This document shows, one piece after another, positions 16,665 through 24,117 of a stretch of DNA of 64,000 nucleotides. This DNA is from Actinomycetales bacterium (lineage in GTDB: Bacteria > Actinomycetota > Actinomycetes > Actinomycetales > Microbacteriaceae), in contig JAFKEN010000006.1 of NCBI GenBank assembly GCA_017308515.1, positions 62,001-126,000 on the forward strand, in the 5' to 3' direction. The notes beneath the pieces are model-generated. The model worked only from the letters and a program-made list of their open reading frames with translations. It was not told the DNA's origin and searched no databases. The first letter of the stretch is position 1. Every line of letters begins with the position of its first letter. The translations under genes and the position numbers were made by a program.

Positions 16665-17573
16665 TCAGTGCACGTACTCCAGCAGGTCGACGCCGATCGT
16701 GCGCAGCACGTCGAGCGCGCGCAGCCGGGCGGTCATCCCGTCGTCGTGGAACTGCAGCGACACCGCGTAGGCGACGCCGGCGCGCGGCCCCCGCAGCAGG
16801 CCGGCCTCGCTGCGCACCCCGCTGTCGGAGCCGGTCTTGTTCACCAGGCTGAGGCCGTGATCCGCCCCCCGATGGGCGAGCGGGTCGAGACCGAACGCGC
16901 TCGCCACGAGCGAGAGGTCGGTGTTGAGCGAGAGCCAGCCGAGCACGCGGCTCGAGGTGAGGGTGTCGACGACGGATCCCATCGCGAGCGACCGGAACAG
17001 CCAGGTGAGCTCGGCGACCGACCCGATCGAGAGCTGCGGGGCGTCGTCGGGGCCGCGGCTGTCGCGCACGAGGTCGAGCAGCGCCGTGCGCTGGAGCCCG
17101 AGGGACTCGGTGCGCAGCCGCACCGCCTCGAGCCCGACGTGGCGCAGCAGCACGTTGGTGGCGAGGTTGTCGCTCGTGGCGCCGACCAGGGTGGCGAGGT
17201 CGGCGACGGGAAGGGAGGGGGCCTGCAGGTGCTGCCAGAGGCCCGAGTCGCCCACCAGGTCGCGCGCGGTGCGGTCGAGGATGCCGTAGCCCGACTCGTC
17301 GCGCTCGGTGATGCGCGCGGCCACCTCGATGAGCAGCAGGATCTTGCCGATGCTCGCGGTGGGCAGCACGATGCGCTCGTCGATCGCCAGCAAGGAGCGA
17401 CCGGAGTCGAGGTCGAGCACCGAGGCCGAGACCTGCGCGCCCTCGTAGGCGAGCTCGCCGAGCGCCGTGAAGCTCGCCGAGAAGCTCTCCGCCGGTTCGG
17501 GGCTGCGGTGCCGGGGCGCACCGGAGGACCGGACGCGGCTGCGCCGGTCGCGGGTGGTCGCCCCGTCTACCAA
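16665..17573 (-). CDS. Class A beta-lactamase-fold serine hydrolase without the usual omega-loop Glu
   Basis: A 302-residue protein of the beta-lactamase2/serine hydrolase family. It has the SxxK nucleophile motif (SIGK, Ser74-Lys77), SDN (134-136) and KTG (246-248), in correct order and spacing. I do not find the class A ExxLN motif expected between SDN and KTG, and there is no signal peptide, so antibiotic hydrolysis is doubtful. A cytoplasmic peptidase or amidase-like role is possible. The assumed start is TTG at 17573, overlapping the end of the M13 peptidase gene by seven bases; a later start is possible because the first 30 residues are not conserved in type. Probably co-transcribed with the M13 peptidase. 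Confidence 0.72.
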   Translation of the reverse strand: MVDGATTRDRRSRVRSSGAPRHRSPEPAESFSASFTALGELAYEGAQVSASVLDLDSGRSLLAIDERIVLPTASIGKILLLIEVAARITERDESGYGILDRTARDLVGDSGLWQHLQAPSLPVADLATLVGATSDNLATNVLLRHVGLEAVRLRTESLGLQRTALLDLVRDSRGPDDAPQLSIGSVAELTWLFRSLAMGSVVDTLTSSRVLGWLSLNTDLSLVASAFGLDPLAHRGADHGLSLVNKTGSDSGVRSEAGLLRGPRAGVAYAVSLQFHDDGMTARLRALDVLRTIGVDLLEYVH

Positions 17574-19567
17574 ATGGTCACTCGCTCCTCGGGGGGGAGC
17601 CAGAGCGCATCGCCCTCGCGAACGCCGAACGCCTCGGCGAACGCGTCCAGATTACGGACGATCTGGTTGCACCGGAACTCGGCGGGCGAGTGCGGGTCGA
17701 TCGTCAGCAGGCGGATCGCCTCCTCGTCGCGCAGCTTCGTGCGCCACGCCTGCGCCCAGGAGAGGAAGAACCGCTCCGCCCCCGTCATGCCGTCGATCAC
17801 CGGCGGGGCGATCGGGGCGCCCGAGTCGTCGGTGCCGAGCGAGAGCAGGTAGGCCTTCCACGCGATCCCGAGGCCGCCGAGGTCGCCGATGTTCTCACCG
17901 AGGGTGAGCTCGCCGTTGACGTGATAGCCGGGCGCCTGCGCGAGCTCGAGTGCCGAGTACTGCGCGACGAGCGACGCGGTGCGCGCGCGGAACGCCTCCT
18001 TGTCCTCCGCGGTCCACCAGTCGACGAGCCGGCCGTCGCCGTCGAAGCTGCTGCCCTGGTCGTCGAAGCCGTGGCCGATCTCGTGGCCGATGACGGCGCC
18101 GATCGCGCCGAAGTTCGCGGCCGCGTCGCGGGTCTCGTCGAAGAACGGGTACTGCAGGATCGCGGCGGGGAACACGATCTCGTTGAAGCCGGGGTTGTAG
18201 TACGCGTTGATCGTCTGCGGGGTCATGAACCACTCGTCGCGATCGATCGGCGCGCCGATCTTGCCGAGCTCGCGCTGGAACTCGAACTCGACCCCGGCCC
18301 GCACGTTGTCGAGCAGGTCGCCGGGGCGGATGTCGAGGGCCGAGTAGTCGCGCCAGCGCACCGGGTAGCCGATCTTGGGGGTGAACTTCTCCAGCTTCTC
18401 GAGCGCCCGCTGCCGGGTCGCGTCGGTCATCCAGTCGAGCTCGCCGATGCTGCGGCGGTAGGCCTCGACGAGCCAGGCGACCAGCTCGTCCATGGCCTCC
18501 TTCGCGCGCGGCGGGAAGTGCCGCTCGACGTAGGCGCGCCCGACGGCCTCGCCGAGCGCCCCCTCGACGACGGCGACCCCGCGCTTCCAGCGCGGCCGCA
18601 GCTCCTGCGCGCCGGTGAGGGTGCGGCCGTAGAAGTCGAAGTTCGCGAGCACCGCCTCGCCGTGCAGGTACGCGGCGGCCCCGCGGATCACCTGCCAGCT
18701 CAGCCAGTCGCGCCAGGCCTCGAGCCGGTCGTCGCTCCACAGTGCCGCGAGACCCTCGACGAAGGAGGGCTCCCGCACGACGACCTCGGCGAACGCCGGC
18801 GCCGCAACCCCCATCGCGTCGCGCCACGCGTCGAGCAGGGCGGCGCGGTCGCCGGCGAGCGCGCCGACACCGCTCCACGGCAGGAGGTTGTAGGTGGCGT
18901 TCGCATCGCGCGTGCGCACGTTGTCCCAGTGCGCGAGCGCGAGCTCGGTCTCGAGCGCCAGGATGCGCTCCGCACGCTCGGCCGGCGCGTCGAGACCGGC
19001 GAGGCCGAGCATCCGCTCGAGGTGGGCGCGGTAGGCGGTGCGGATCGCGGCGAAGCGCTCCTCGCGGTAGTACGACTCGTCGGGCAGGCCGAGGCCGCCC
19101 TGTTCGAAGAACGCGAGGTAGCGCTCGGGGTCGCCGGGGTCGTTGTCGATGAAGACGTGCAGGAACCCGCCGACCCCCAGTCGCTCGAGGCGCCCGAGCT
19201 CGGCGACGAGCGTGGGCACGTCGGCGATCGCCGCGACCGCGGCGAGGTCGCCGCGGATCGGGTCCCAGCCGAGGGCCTCGACGCGCTCCTCGTCCATGAA
19301 GCTCGCGTAGAGGTCGCCGACCTTGCGCTCGTCGGTGCCGGCGGGGGCGTCGGCCGCCTCCTCGACGATCGCGTGCACCGCCCTCTCGGCCTCCTCGGCG
19401 AGCTGGTAGAAAGTTCCCCAGCGCGCCTTGTCGGCGGGGATCTCGGTGCGCTCGATCCAGCGCCCGTTCATGTGGCGGAACAGGTCGTCCTGCGCGCGCA
19501 CCGCGCTGTCGCGTTCCTCGGTCTCGATGCCGGAGGGGAGCGTCGGGTCGGATGCCGTCGGAGCCAT
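17567..19567 (-). CDS. M13 family zinc metallopeptidase (neprilysin/PepO-like)
   Basis: A 666-residue M13 peptidase that cleaves short peptides, here probably in the cytoplasm because no signal peptide or membrane anchor is present. Zinc ligands are His495 and His499 with Glu496 in HEIGH, and Glu558 in GENIGDLGG, with Asp562 completing the ExxxD motif. Substrate-binding NAYYNP lies upstream, and the C-terminus ends in the conserved aromatic pattern WLPPEERVTIW. The ATG at 19567 lies six bases after TAGGCT on the minus strand (19574-19579). It overlaps the beta-lactamase-fold gene downstream and shares a mirrored promoter with the divergent MFS gene. Confidence 0.92.
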   Translation of the reverse strand: MAPTASDPTLPSGIETEERDSAVRAQDDLFRHMNGRWIERTEIPADKARWGTFYQLAEEAERAVHAIVEEAADAPAGTDERKVGDLYASFMDEERVEALGWDPIRGDLAAVAAIADVPTLVAELGRLERLGVGGFLHVFIDNDPGDPERYLAFFEQGGLGLPDESYYREERFAAIRTAYRAHLERMLGLAGLDAPAERAERILALETELALAHWDNVRTRDANATYNLLPWSGVGALAGDRAALLDAWRDAMGVAAPAFAEVVVREPSFVEGLAALWSDDRLEAWRDWLSWQVIRGAAAYLHGEAVLANFDFYGRTLTGAQELRPRWKRGVAVVEGALGEAVGRAYVERHFPPRAKEAMDELVAWLVEAYRRSIGELDWMTDATRQRALEKLEKFTPKIGYPVRWRDYSALDIRPGDLLDNVRAGVEFEFQRELGKIGAPIDRDEWFMTPQTINAYYNPGFNEIVFPAAILQYPFFDETRDAAANFGAIGAVIGHEIGHGFDDQGSSFDGDGRLVDWWTAEDKEAFRARTASLVAQYSALELAQAPGYHVNGELTLGENIGDLGGLGIAWKAYLLSLGTDDSGAPIAPPVIDGMTGAERFFLSWAQAWRTKLRDEEAIRLLTIDPHSPAEFRCNQIVRNLDAFAEAFGVREGDALWLPPEERVTIW

Positions 19568-19602
19568 GGGGGAAGCCTAAGGCGGGCGCTTAGGCTGTCG
19601 GG
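19568..19602. promoter_or_regulatory. Mirror-image divergent promoter, M13 peptidase / MFS transporter
   Basis: The 35-base intergenic segment contains the perfect inverted repeat AGCCTAAG (19574-19581) and CTTAGGCT (19589-19596) with a seven-base spacer. Each arm holds a TAGGCT -10 box that ends exactly six bases before its own ATG (19567 on the minus strand, 19603 on the plus strand). The control region is therefore symmetrical, with both transcripts probably leaderless and the -35 zones overlapping the opposite gene. Confidence 0.75.
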
Positions 19603-20859
19603 ATGCCGCCGTCGCCCGCTGCCGTGCCCGCGCCCGTCGTGGCGCCGGCCGCGCCGCCTCGGGGGGTCGTCGCCTGGCGCACGGCCGTCTTCCTCGTGTT
19701 CGCCGCGAACGGCCTCGCGATGGCGACCTGGATCGCGCGCATGCCCGCGCTGCGCGACCATCTCGCGCTCGCCACCTCCACCGTCGGCCTGCTCGTGCTC
19801 TCGGTGTCGGTCGGCGCGATCCTCGGCATGATCGTCGGCGGCCACCTCGTCGCCTGGGCCGGCGACCGCATCGTGCTGCAGATCGCGCTCGCCCTCACCG
19901 GCGTCTCGCTGTTCGTCGTCGCGGGCGGCGGCTTCGTGCTCGACTCCGGCATCGTCGCGGCGATCGGCTTCGCGATCTTCGGCTTCTCGAGCGGGATCAC
20001 CGACCTCGCCATGAACATCTCCGGCTCGGGCGTCGAGCGGGCCACGAACTCGCCGATCATGCCCTGGTTCCACGCCTCGTGGAGCCTCGGCACGGTCACC
20101 GGGGCCTTCGCCGGATCGGGGCTCGCGTTCGCGGGCGTCTCCCCGCTCGCGCACCTGCCGGCGGTCGGCGCGATCGTGCTCGTCGTCGCGCTGCTGATCG
20201 TGCGCTGGCTGCCGCGCGACTCGACCGCGGGCACCCTCGAGGAGGGTGCCGCGAAGCCCGGCTTCGGCGAGCGGATGCGCATCTGGCTCGAGCCGCGCAC
20301 CCTGCTGATCGGGCTCATCATGCTCGGCATGGCCTTCACCGAGGGCTCGGCGAACGACTGGGTCGCGCTCGCCTTCATCGACGGCCGCGGGCTCGACAAC
20401 GGCGGCGGGGCCTTCGCGTTCGGCCTCTTCGCCACCGCCATGACGGTGGGCCGGATCGCGGGCGTGCCCCTGCTGCGGCGCTTCGGCCGGGTCGCGGTGC
20501 TGCGGGGCGCCTCGCTCGCGGCGGCGGTCGGGCTGGCGGTCGTGATCCTCGTGCCGGTGGTGCCGATCGGGCTCGCCGGGGTCGTGCTGTGGGGCCTGGG
20601 CGCCTCGCTCGGCTTCCCGGTGGGCATCTCGGCGGCGGCCGACGACCCGCGCACGGCGGCCGCGCGGGTGTCGGCGGTGACGACGGTCGGCTACACCGCG
20701 TTCCTGGTCGGACCGCCGCTCATCGGGTTCGTCGGCGAGCACATCGGACTGCTGAACGCGCTGTGGATCGTGCTCGCGCTCATCGTGGTGGCGACGCTCG
20801 CGGTGCCGGCGGCGCGCCCTCCCCAGGCCCGCCCGAGCGAGGCGTCGCCCACCGCCTGA
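19603..20859 (+). CDS. MFS transporter
   Basis: A 418-residue major facilitator with 12 predicted helices. The N-terminal Ala/Pro-rich stretch is followed by the first helix (TAVFLVFAANGLAMATWIARMP). The loop between helices 2 and 3 carries a motif-A relative, and GTVTGAFAGSGLAFAG lies in the middle of the first half. It resembles the Fucose-permease/YbjJ-like branch (ATWIARMPALRDHL) rather than a drug/H+ antiporter, but the substrate cannot be read. The ATG at 19603 is six bases after TAGGCT. Its 3' end overlaps the converging HxlR gene by 80 bases. Confidence 0.82.
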   Translation: MPPSPAAVPAPVVAPAAPPRGVVAWRTAVFLVFAANGLAMATWIARMPALRDHLALATSTVGLLVLSVSVGAILGMIVGGHLVAWAGDRIVLQIALALTGVSLFVVAGGGFVLDSGIVAAIGFAIFGFSSGITDLAMNISGSGVERATNSPIMPWFHASWSLGTVTGAFAGSGLAFAGVSPLAHLPAVGAIVLVVALLIVRWLPRDSTAGTLEEGAAKPGFGERMRIWLEPRTLLIGLIMLGMAFTEGSANDWVALAFIDGRGLDNGGGAFAFGLFATAMTVGRIAGVPLLRRFGRVAVLRGASLAAAVGLAVVILVPVVPIGLAGVVLWGLGASLGFPVGISAAADDPRTAAARVSAVTTVGYTAFLVGPPLIGFVGEHIGLLNALWIVLALIVVATLAVPAARPPQARPSEASPTA

Positions 20860-21151
20860 GGGCCTCGATCGGCTCGCGCAGCGCGGCGCCGCGGGCGGTG
20901 AGCGCGTAGGCGCGGGTGTTGTGGTGCAGCGGCAGCCGCCGCAGCACCCCCGCCTCCTGCAGTTCGCGCAGGCGCGTGGCGAGGATGTTGGTGGGCACCC
21001 CGAGCCGGCGCTGCAGGTCGCCGTAGCGCTGCGGGCCGTCGAGCAGCTGCTCGACGATGAGCAGCGCCCAGCGCGCGCCGACGACCTCGAGGGCGGCCGC
21101 GAGGTCGCTCCACTCCGGGCCGCCGGCGGCCGGGTCGCCGCCCGCCGTCAC
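20780..21151 (-). CDS. HxlR-type winged-helix regulator
   Basis: A 123-residue MarR/HxlR-like repressor. The winged helix is clear: LAAALEVVGARWALLIVEQLLDGPQRYGDLQRRL, then ILATRLRELQEAGVLRRL and the wing HHNTRAYALTARGAALREPIEALRRW. It has no HxlR Cys near the N-terminus, so thiol sensing is not obvious. The GTG at 21151 overlaps the stop of the VOC gene (GTGA), so it is translated after that gene and probably controls it through the palindrome at 21558-21580. The last 80 bases lie antisense to the end of the MFS gene. Confidence 0.82.
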   Translation of the reverse strand: MTAGGDPAAGGPEWSDLAAALEVVGARWALLIVEQLLDGPQRYGDLQRRLGVPTNILATRLRELQEAGVLRRLPLHHNTRAYALTARGAALREPIEALRRWATPRSGGPGEGAPPAPRASPPR

Positions 21152-21552
21152 GCGGTGGGCGCCTCGTCGGGGCGCATCCAGAACGGCGAGTAGTGGTAGC
21201 CGTCCGGGTCGTCGAACTGCCGCTGGTACATGAAGTCGTAGTCGTCGATGTCGCCGATGCGACCACCCGCGGCGCCCGCCGCTTCGACGAGGGCGTCGAC
21301 CGCCTCCCGGCTCGGGAGATCGAACGACACCGTCACCTTCGAGGGCGTGTCGGCGTCGCCGACGAGCGCCTCGGTGCCGCCGACCCGCGCGTACATCTCG
21401 CGGGTGCCGAGCATGAGGTACTGCTCGGGGGCGATGGCGAAGCAGGCGACGTTCTCGTCGGACATCGCCGGGTTGTAGGTCCACCCGAGCGCGGCGTAGA
21501 ACGCGCTGGCGCGCTCGACGCTCTCGACCGGGCAGGTGATGAAGAGGCTCAT
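21148..21552 (-). CDS. VOC/glyoxalase-fold protein
   Basis: A 134-residue vicinal-oxygen-chelate protein related to glyoxalase and bleomycin-resistance folds. It opens with MSLFITCPVESVERASAFYAALGW and ends with FDDPDGYHYSPFWMRPDEA, the usual second half-repeat with a DPDG turn. Such stand-alone members may be dioxygenases, isomerases or resistance proteins; the metal ligands are not clear enough to decide. The ATG at 21552 is first in an operon with the HxlR regulator. A promoter with TTGACA (21582-21587) and AAGTGT (21559-21564, 17-bp spacing) ends six bases before the ATG. Confidence 0.78.
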   Translation of the reverse strand: MSLFITCPVESVERASAFYAALGWTYNPAMSDENVACFAIAPEQYLMLGTREMYARVGGTEALVGDADTPSKVTVSFDLPSREAVDALVEAAGAAGGRIGDIDDYDFMYQRQFDDPDGYHYSPFWMRPDEAPTA

Positions 21553-21557
21553 GCGCG

Positions 21558-21580
21558 CACACTTGCAAAAAGCAAGTGTG
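21558..21580. promoter_or_regulatory. Operator palindrome of the VOC-HxlR operon
   Basis: The arms CACACTTGC (21558-21566) and GCAAGTGTG (21572-21580) are perfect complements around five A residues. The site covers the spacer and -10 box of the minus-strand promoter (-35 TTGACA at 21582-21587, -10 AAGTGT at 21559-21564). A dimer bound here would block RNA polymerase. The regulator encoded second in the operon is the obvious candidate. Confidence 0.8.
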
Positions 21581-21664
21581 CTGTCAATGGTGAATCCGCG
21601 ATCGGGGCGGCGACGCGGTACGGGCCGGCCGCGGGCGGCGACGCCCGAGACGTACCCTCGTCGC

Positions 21665-22654
21665 ATGGCGACGCGGCGGATCCTGATCATCGGCGGCACC
21701 GGCACGATCAGCTCCCCGATCAGCCGGCTCGCCGTCGAGCGCGGCTGGGACGTCACCCTCCTCAACCGCGGAACCCAGAGCACCCGGCCGGTCGTCGAGG
21801 GCGCACGCAGCCTCGTCGGCGACGCGAGCGACCCGGCGAGCCTCCGCGCCGCCGTGGGCGACGAGGAGTTCGACGTCGTCGCGAACTTCCGCTCCTTCCT
21901 GCCCGCGCAAGCGGCGGCCGACGTCGAACTGTTCGCCGGCCGCACGGGACAGTACGTCTACATCTCCTCCGCCTCCGCCTACCAGAAGCCGATCGCGCAG
22001 CTGCCGATCGTCGAGTCGACGCCGCTGCACAACCCCTTCTGGCAGTACTCGCGCGACAAGGCCGCGAGCGAGGCGGTGCTCATGGACGCCTACCGCGAGC
22101 GGGGCTTCCCGGTGACGATCGTGCGGCCGAGCCACACCTACGACGCCGCGATGATCCCGCTCGACGGCGGCTGGACCACGCTGCAGCGCATGCGCGAGGG
22201 TCGGCCGATCGTGATCCACGGCGACGGCACGAGCTGGTGGGCCCTCACCCACGCGCGCGATCTCGCGCCGGCCTTCGTCGGGCTGCTCGGCAACCCGCAC
22301 GCCCTCGGCGCCGCCGTGCACATCACGAGCGAGGAGAGCCTCACCTGGGACGCGATCGCCCAGCTGCTGGGGCGCGCGCTCGGCGTCGAGCCGACGATCG
22401 TGCACGTCGCGAGCGAGGCGATCGCCGCCGTCCGCCCGGAGGCCGCCGGCGGGCTGCTCGGCGACAAGGCGCACTCGGTGCGCTTCGACAACAGCCGCAT
22501 CCGCTCGCTCGTGCCCGGCTGGGTGGCCCCCACCGGCTTCGCCGAGGGGGCGCGTGAGATCGTCGAGTGGCACCTCGCCGACCCGGAGCGGCAGAGGGTC
22601 GACCCGGAGCTCGACGCCGCTCTCGACCGGATCATCGAGCGCTTCGGCGCCTGA
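21665..22654 (+). CDS. NAD-dependent epimerase/dehydratase-like SDR protein
   Basis: A 329-residue extended SDR. The nucleotide-binding motif IIGGTGTISSPISRLAVERG is at the N-terminus and the second strand ends LLNRGTQ, typical of CSP41/isoflavone reductase-like atypical SDRs. The active-site YxxxK region is altered: YSRDK (QYSRDKAASEAV) keeps Tyr and Lys in YxxxK spacing. A C-terminal substrate domain contains the HITSEESLTWDAIAQLL segment seen in sugar epimerase relatives. TACCCT (21653-21658) ends six bases before the ATG at 21665. The substrate is unknown. Confidence 0.78.
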   Translation: MATRRILIIGGTGTISSPISRLAVERGWDVTLLNRGTQSTRPVVEGARSLVGDASDPASLRAAVGDEEFDVVANFRSFLPAQAAADVELFAGRTGQYVYISSASAYQKPIAQLPIVESTPLHNPFWQYSRDKAASEAVLMDAYRERGFPVTIVRPSHTYDAAMIPLDGGWTTLQRMREGRPIVIHGDGTSWWALTHARDLAPAFVGLLGNPHALGAAVHITSEESLTWDAIAQLLGRALGVEPTIVHVASEAIAAVRPEAAGGLLGDKAHSVRFDNSRIRSLVPGWVAPTGFAEGAREIVEWHLADPERQRVDPELDAALDRIIERFGA

Positions 22655-22686
22655 GCCGCGACGCCTGCGGCCCGTAGGATCGCCCG

Positions 22687-23382
22687 GTGCGCCTCGTCAT
22701 CGCCCGCTGCTCCGTGGATTACGCCGGCCGGCTCTCGGCGCACCTCCCGCTGGCCACCCGGCTGCTGCTGGTCAAGGCCGACGGTTCGGTGCTCGTGCAC
22801 TCCGACGCGCTCAGCTACAAGCCGCTCAACTGGATGAGCCCGCCGTGCACCCTCGCGATCGAGGAGGTCGACTCCGAGCGCGCGGCCGCGGGCGTCACCG
22901 AGCTGTGGCGGGTGACGCACGCGAAGACCGCCGACATGCTCGTGGTGTCGATCCACGAGATCCTGCACGACTCGCAGCACGAGCTCGGCGTCGACCCCGG
23001 TCTGCAGAAGGACGGCGTCGAGGCCGACCTGCAGCGCCTGCTGGCCGAGCAGATCGAGCTGCTCGGCCAGGGCTGGCAGCTCGTGCGCCGGGAGTACATG
23101 ACGGCGATCGGGCCGGTCGACATCCTCGCGAAGGATGCCGCGGGCGCCTCGGTCGCCGTCGAGATCAAGCGCCGCGGCGGCATCGACGGCGTCGAGCAGC
23201 TCACCCGCTATCTCGAGCTCATGAACCGCGACCCGCTGCTCGCGCCGGTCGCCGGGGTCTTCGCGGCGCAGGACATCACGCCCCAGGCCCGCACCCTCGC
23301 CGAGGATCGCGGGATCCGTTGCCTGCTGCTCGACTACGACGCGATGCGCGGGCTCGAGACCGGGCACACGAAGCTGTTCTGA
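22687..23382 (+). CDS. nucS: Mismatch-specific endonuclease NucS (DUF91)
   Basis: NucS cuts both strands at mismatched bases and supports the non-canonical mismatch repair of actinobacteria that lack MutS/MutL. The 231-residue protein has the DUF91 N-terminal domain ([21 protein letters not shown], then KPLNWMSPP) and the nuclease core with Asp145 ([10 protein letters not shown]), Glu159 and Lys161 (AVEIKRRG), followed by [13 protein letters not shown]. The C-terminus ends HTKLF, in the region where NucS proteins contact the beta clamp. The GTG at 22687 follows TAGGAT (22675-22680) by six bases, so translation is probably leaderless. Confidence 0.93.
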   Translation: MRLVIARCSVDYAGRLSAHLPLATRLLLVKADGSVLVHSDALSYKPLNWMSPPCTLAIEEVDSERAAAGVTELWRVTHAKTADMLVVSIHEILHDSQHELGVDPGLQKDGVEADLQRLLAEQIELLGQGWQLVRREYMTAIGPVDILAKDAAGASVAVEIKRRGGIDGVEQLTRYLELMNRDPLLAPVAGVFAAQDITPQARTLAEDRGIRCLLLDYDAMRGLETGHTKLF

Positions 23383-23417
23383 GCTGCCGCCCGCGGGCGC
23401 CCGCCTAGGCTGATCGG

Positions 23418-24101
23418 GTGCCCGCCGTCACGCCCTCGCGCTTCAGCGCGGTGCTGTTCGACCTCGACGGCACGATCGTCGACTCGGCGCCGGGCATCAC
23501 CTCGAGCCTCGGGTGGATGTACGAGCAGCTCGGCCTGCCCGTGCCGCCTCCCGCCGAGCTGCTGCGCTGGGTGGGGCCGCCGATCCTCGACTCGATGCGC
23601 GACCTGGCCGGGTTCGACCCCGAGCAGAGCGTCCGCGCGCTCGACATCTACCGCGAGCACTACCTGCACACCGGGGTGTTCGACGCGCAGGTCTACCCCG
23701 GCGTGCCCGAGGTGCTGCGCGCGATCCACGAGGCCGGCATCCCGCTGTCGCTCGCGACCTCGAAGCCCGAGACGCCCGCGCGCATGATCCTCGACCACTT
23801 CGGGCTCTCGCCGTACTTCGACGAGTTCACGGGGGCGAGCGACGACGAGACCCGCAGCTCGAAGGACGCCGTCGTCGAGGAGGCGCTGCGCCGCCTCGCG
23901 CGCGACGGCGCCGACCTCGACCGGCCGGTGCTCGTCGGCGACCGCCACCACGATGTCGAGGGGGCCGCCGCCCACGGGGTGCCGACGATCTTCGTCACCT
24001 GGGGCTACGGCGCCCCCGCCGAGCACGCCGGCGCCCGCGCGGTCGTCGACACCACCGACGAGCTGTTCGAGGCCCTCGCCCTGCGACGCCGCGCCGCCTG
24101 A
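23418..24101 (+). CDS. HAD-superfamily phosphatase (Gph-like)
   Basis: A 227-residue haloacid dehalogenase-type hydrolase. All four motifs are present: FDLDGTIVDSA (Asp nucleophile, about residue 15), LATSKPETP, Lys in SSKDAVV and GDRHHDVEGAAAHG. The alpha-helical C1 cap lies between the first two. The best comparison is phosphoglycolate phosphatase or a general sugar phosphatase; specificity is unknown. The GTG at 23418 follows TAGGCT (23406-23411) by exactly six bases. It converges on the polyketide cluster. Confidence 0.85.
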   Translation: MPAVTPSRFSAVLFDLDGTIVDSAPGITSSLGWMYEQLGLPVPPPAELLRWVGPPILDSMRDLAGFDPEQSVRALDIYREHYLHTGVFDAQVYPGVPEVLRAIHEAGIPLSLATSKPETPARMILDHFGLSPYFDEFTGASDDETRSSKDAVVEEALRRLARDGADLDRPVLVGDRHHDVEGAAAHGVPTIFVTWGYGAPAEHAGARAVVDTTDELFEALALRRRAA

Positions 24102-24117
24102 GCCTCATCGAGACGCC

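Noticed and set aside
16665-17573. Antibiotic resistance beta-lactamase
   Set aside because: No signal peptide and no omega-loop Glu motif, and it is coupled to a cytoplasmic peptidase gene.
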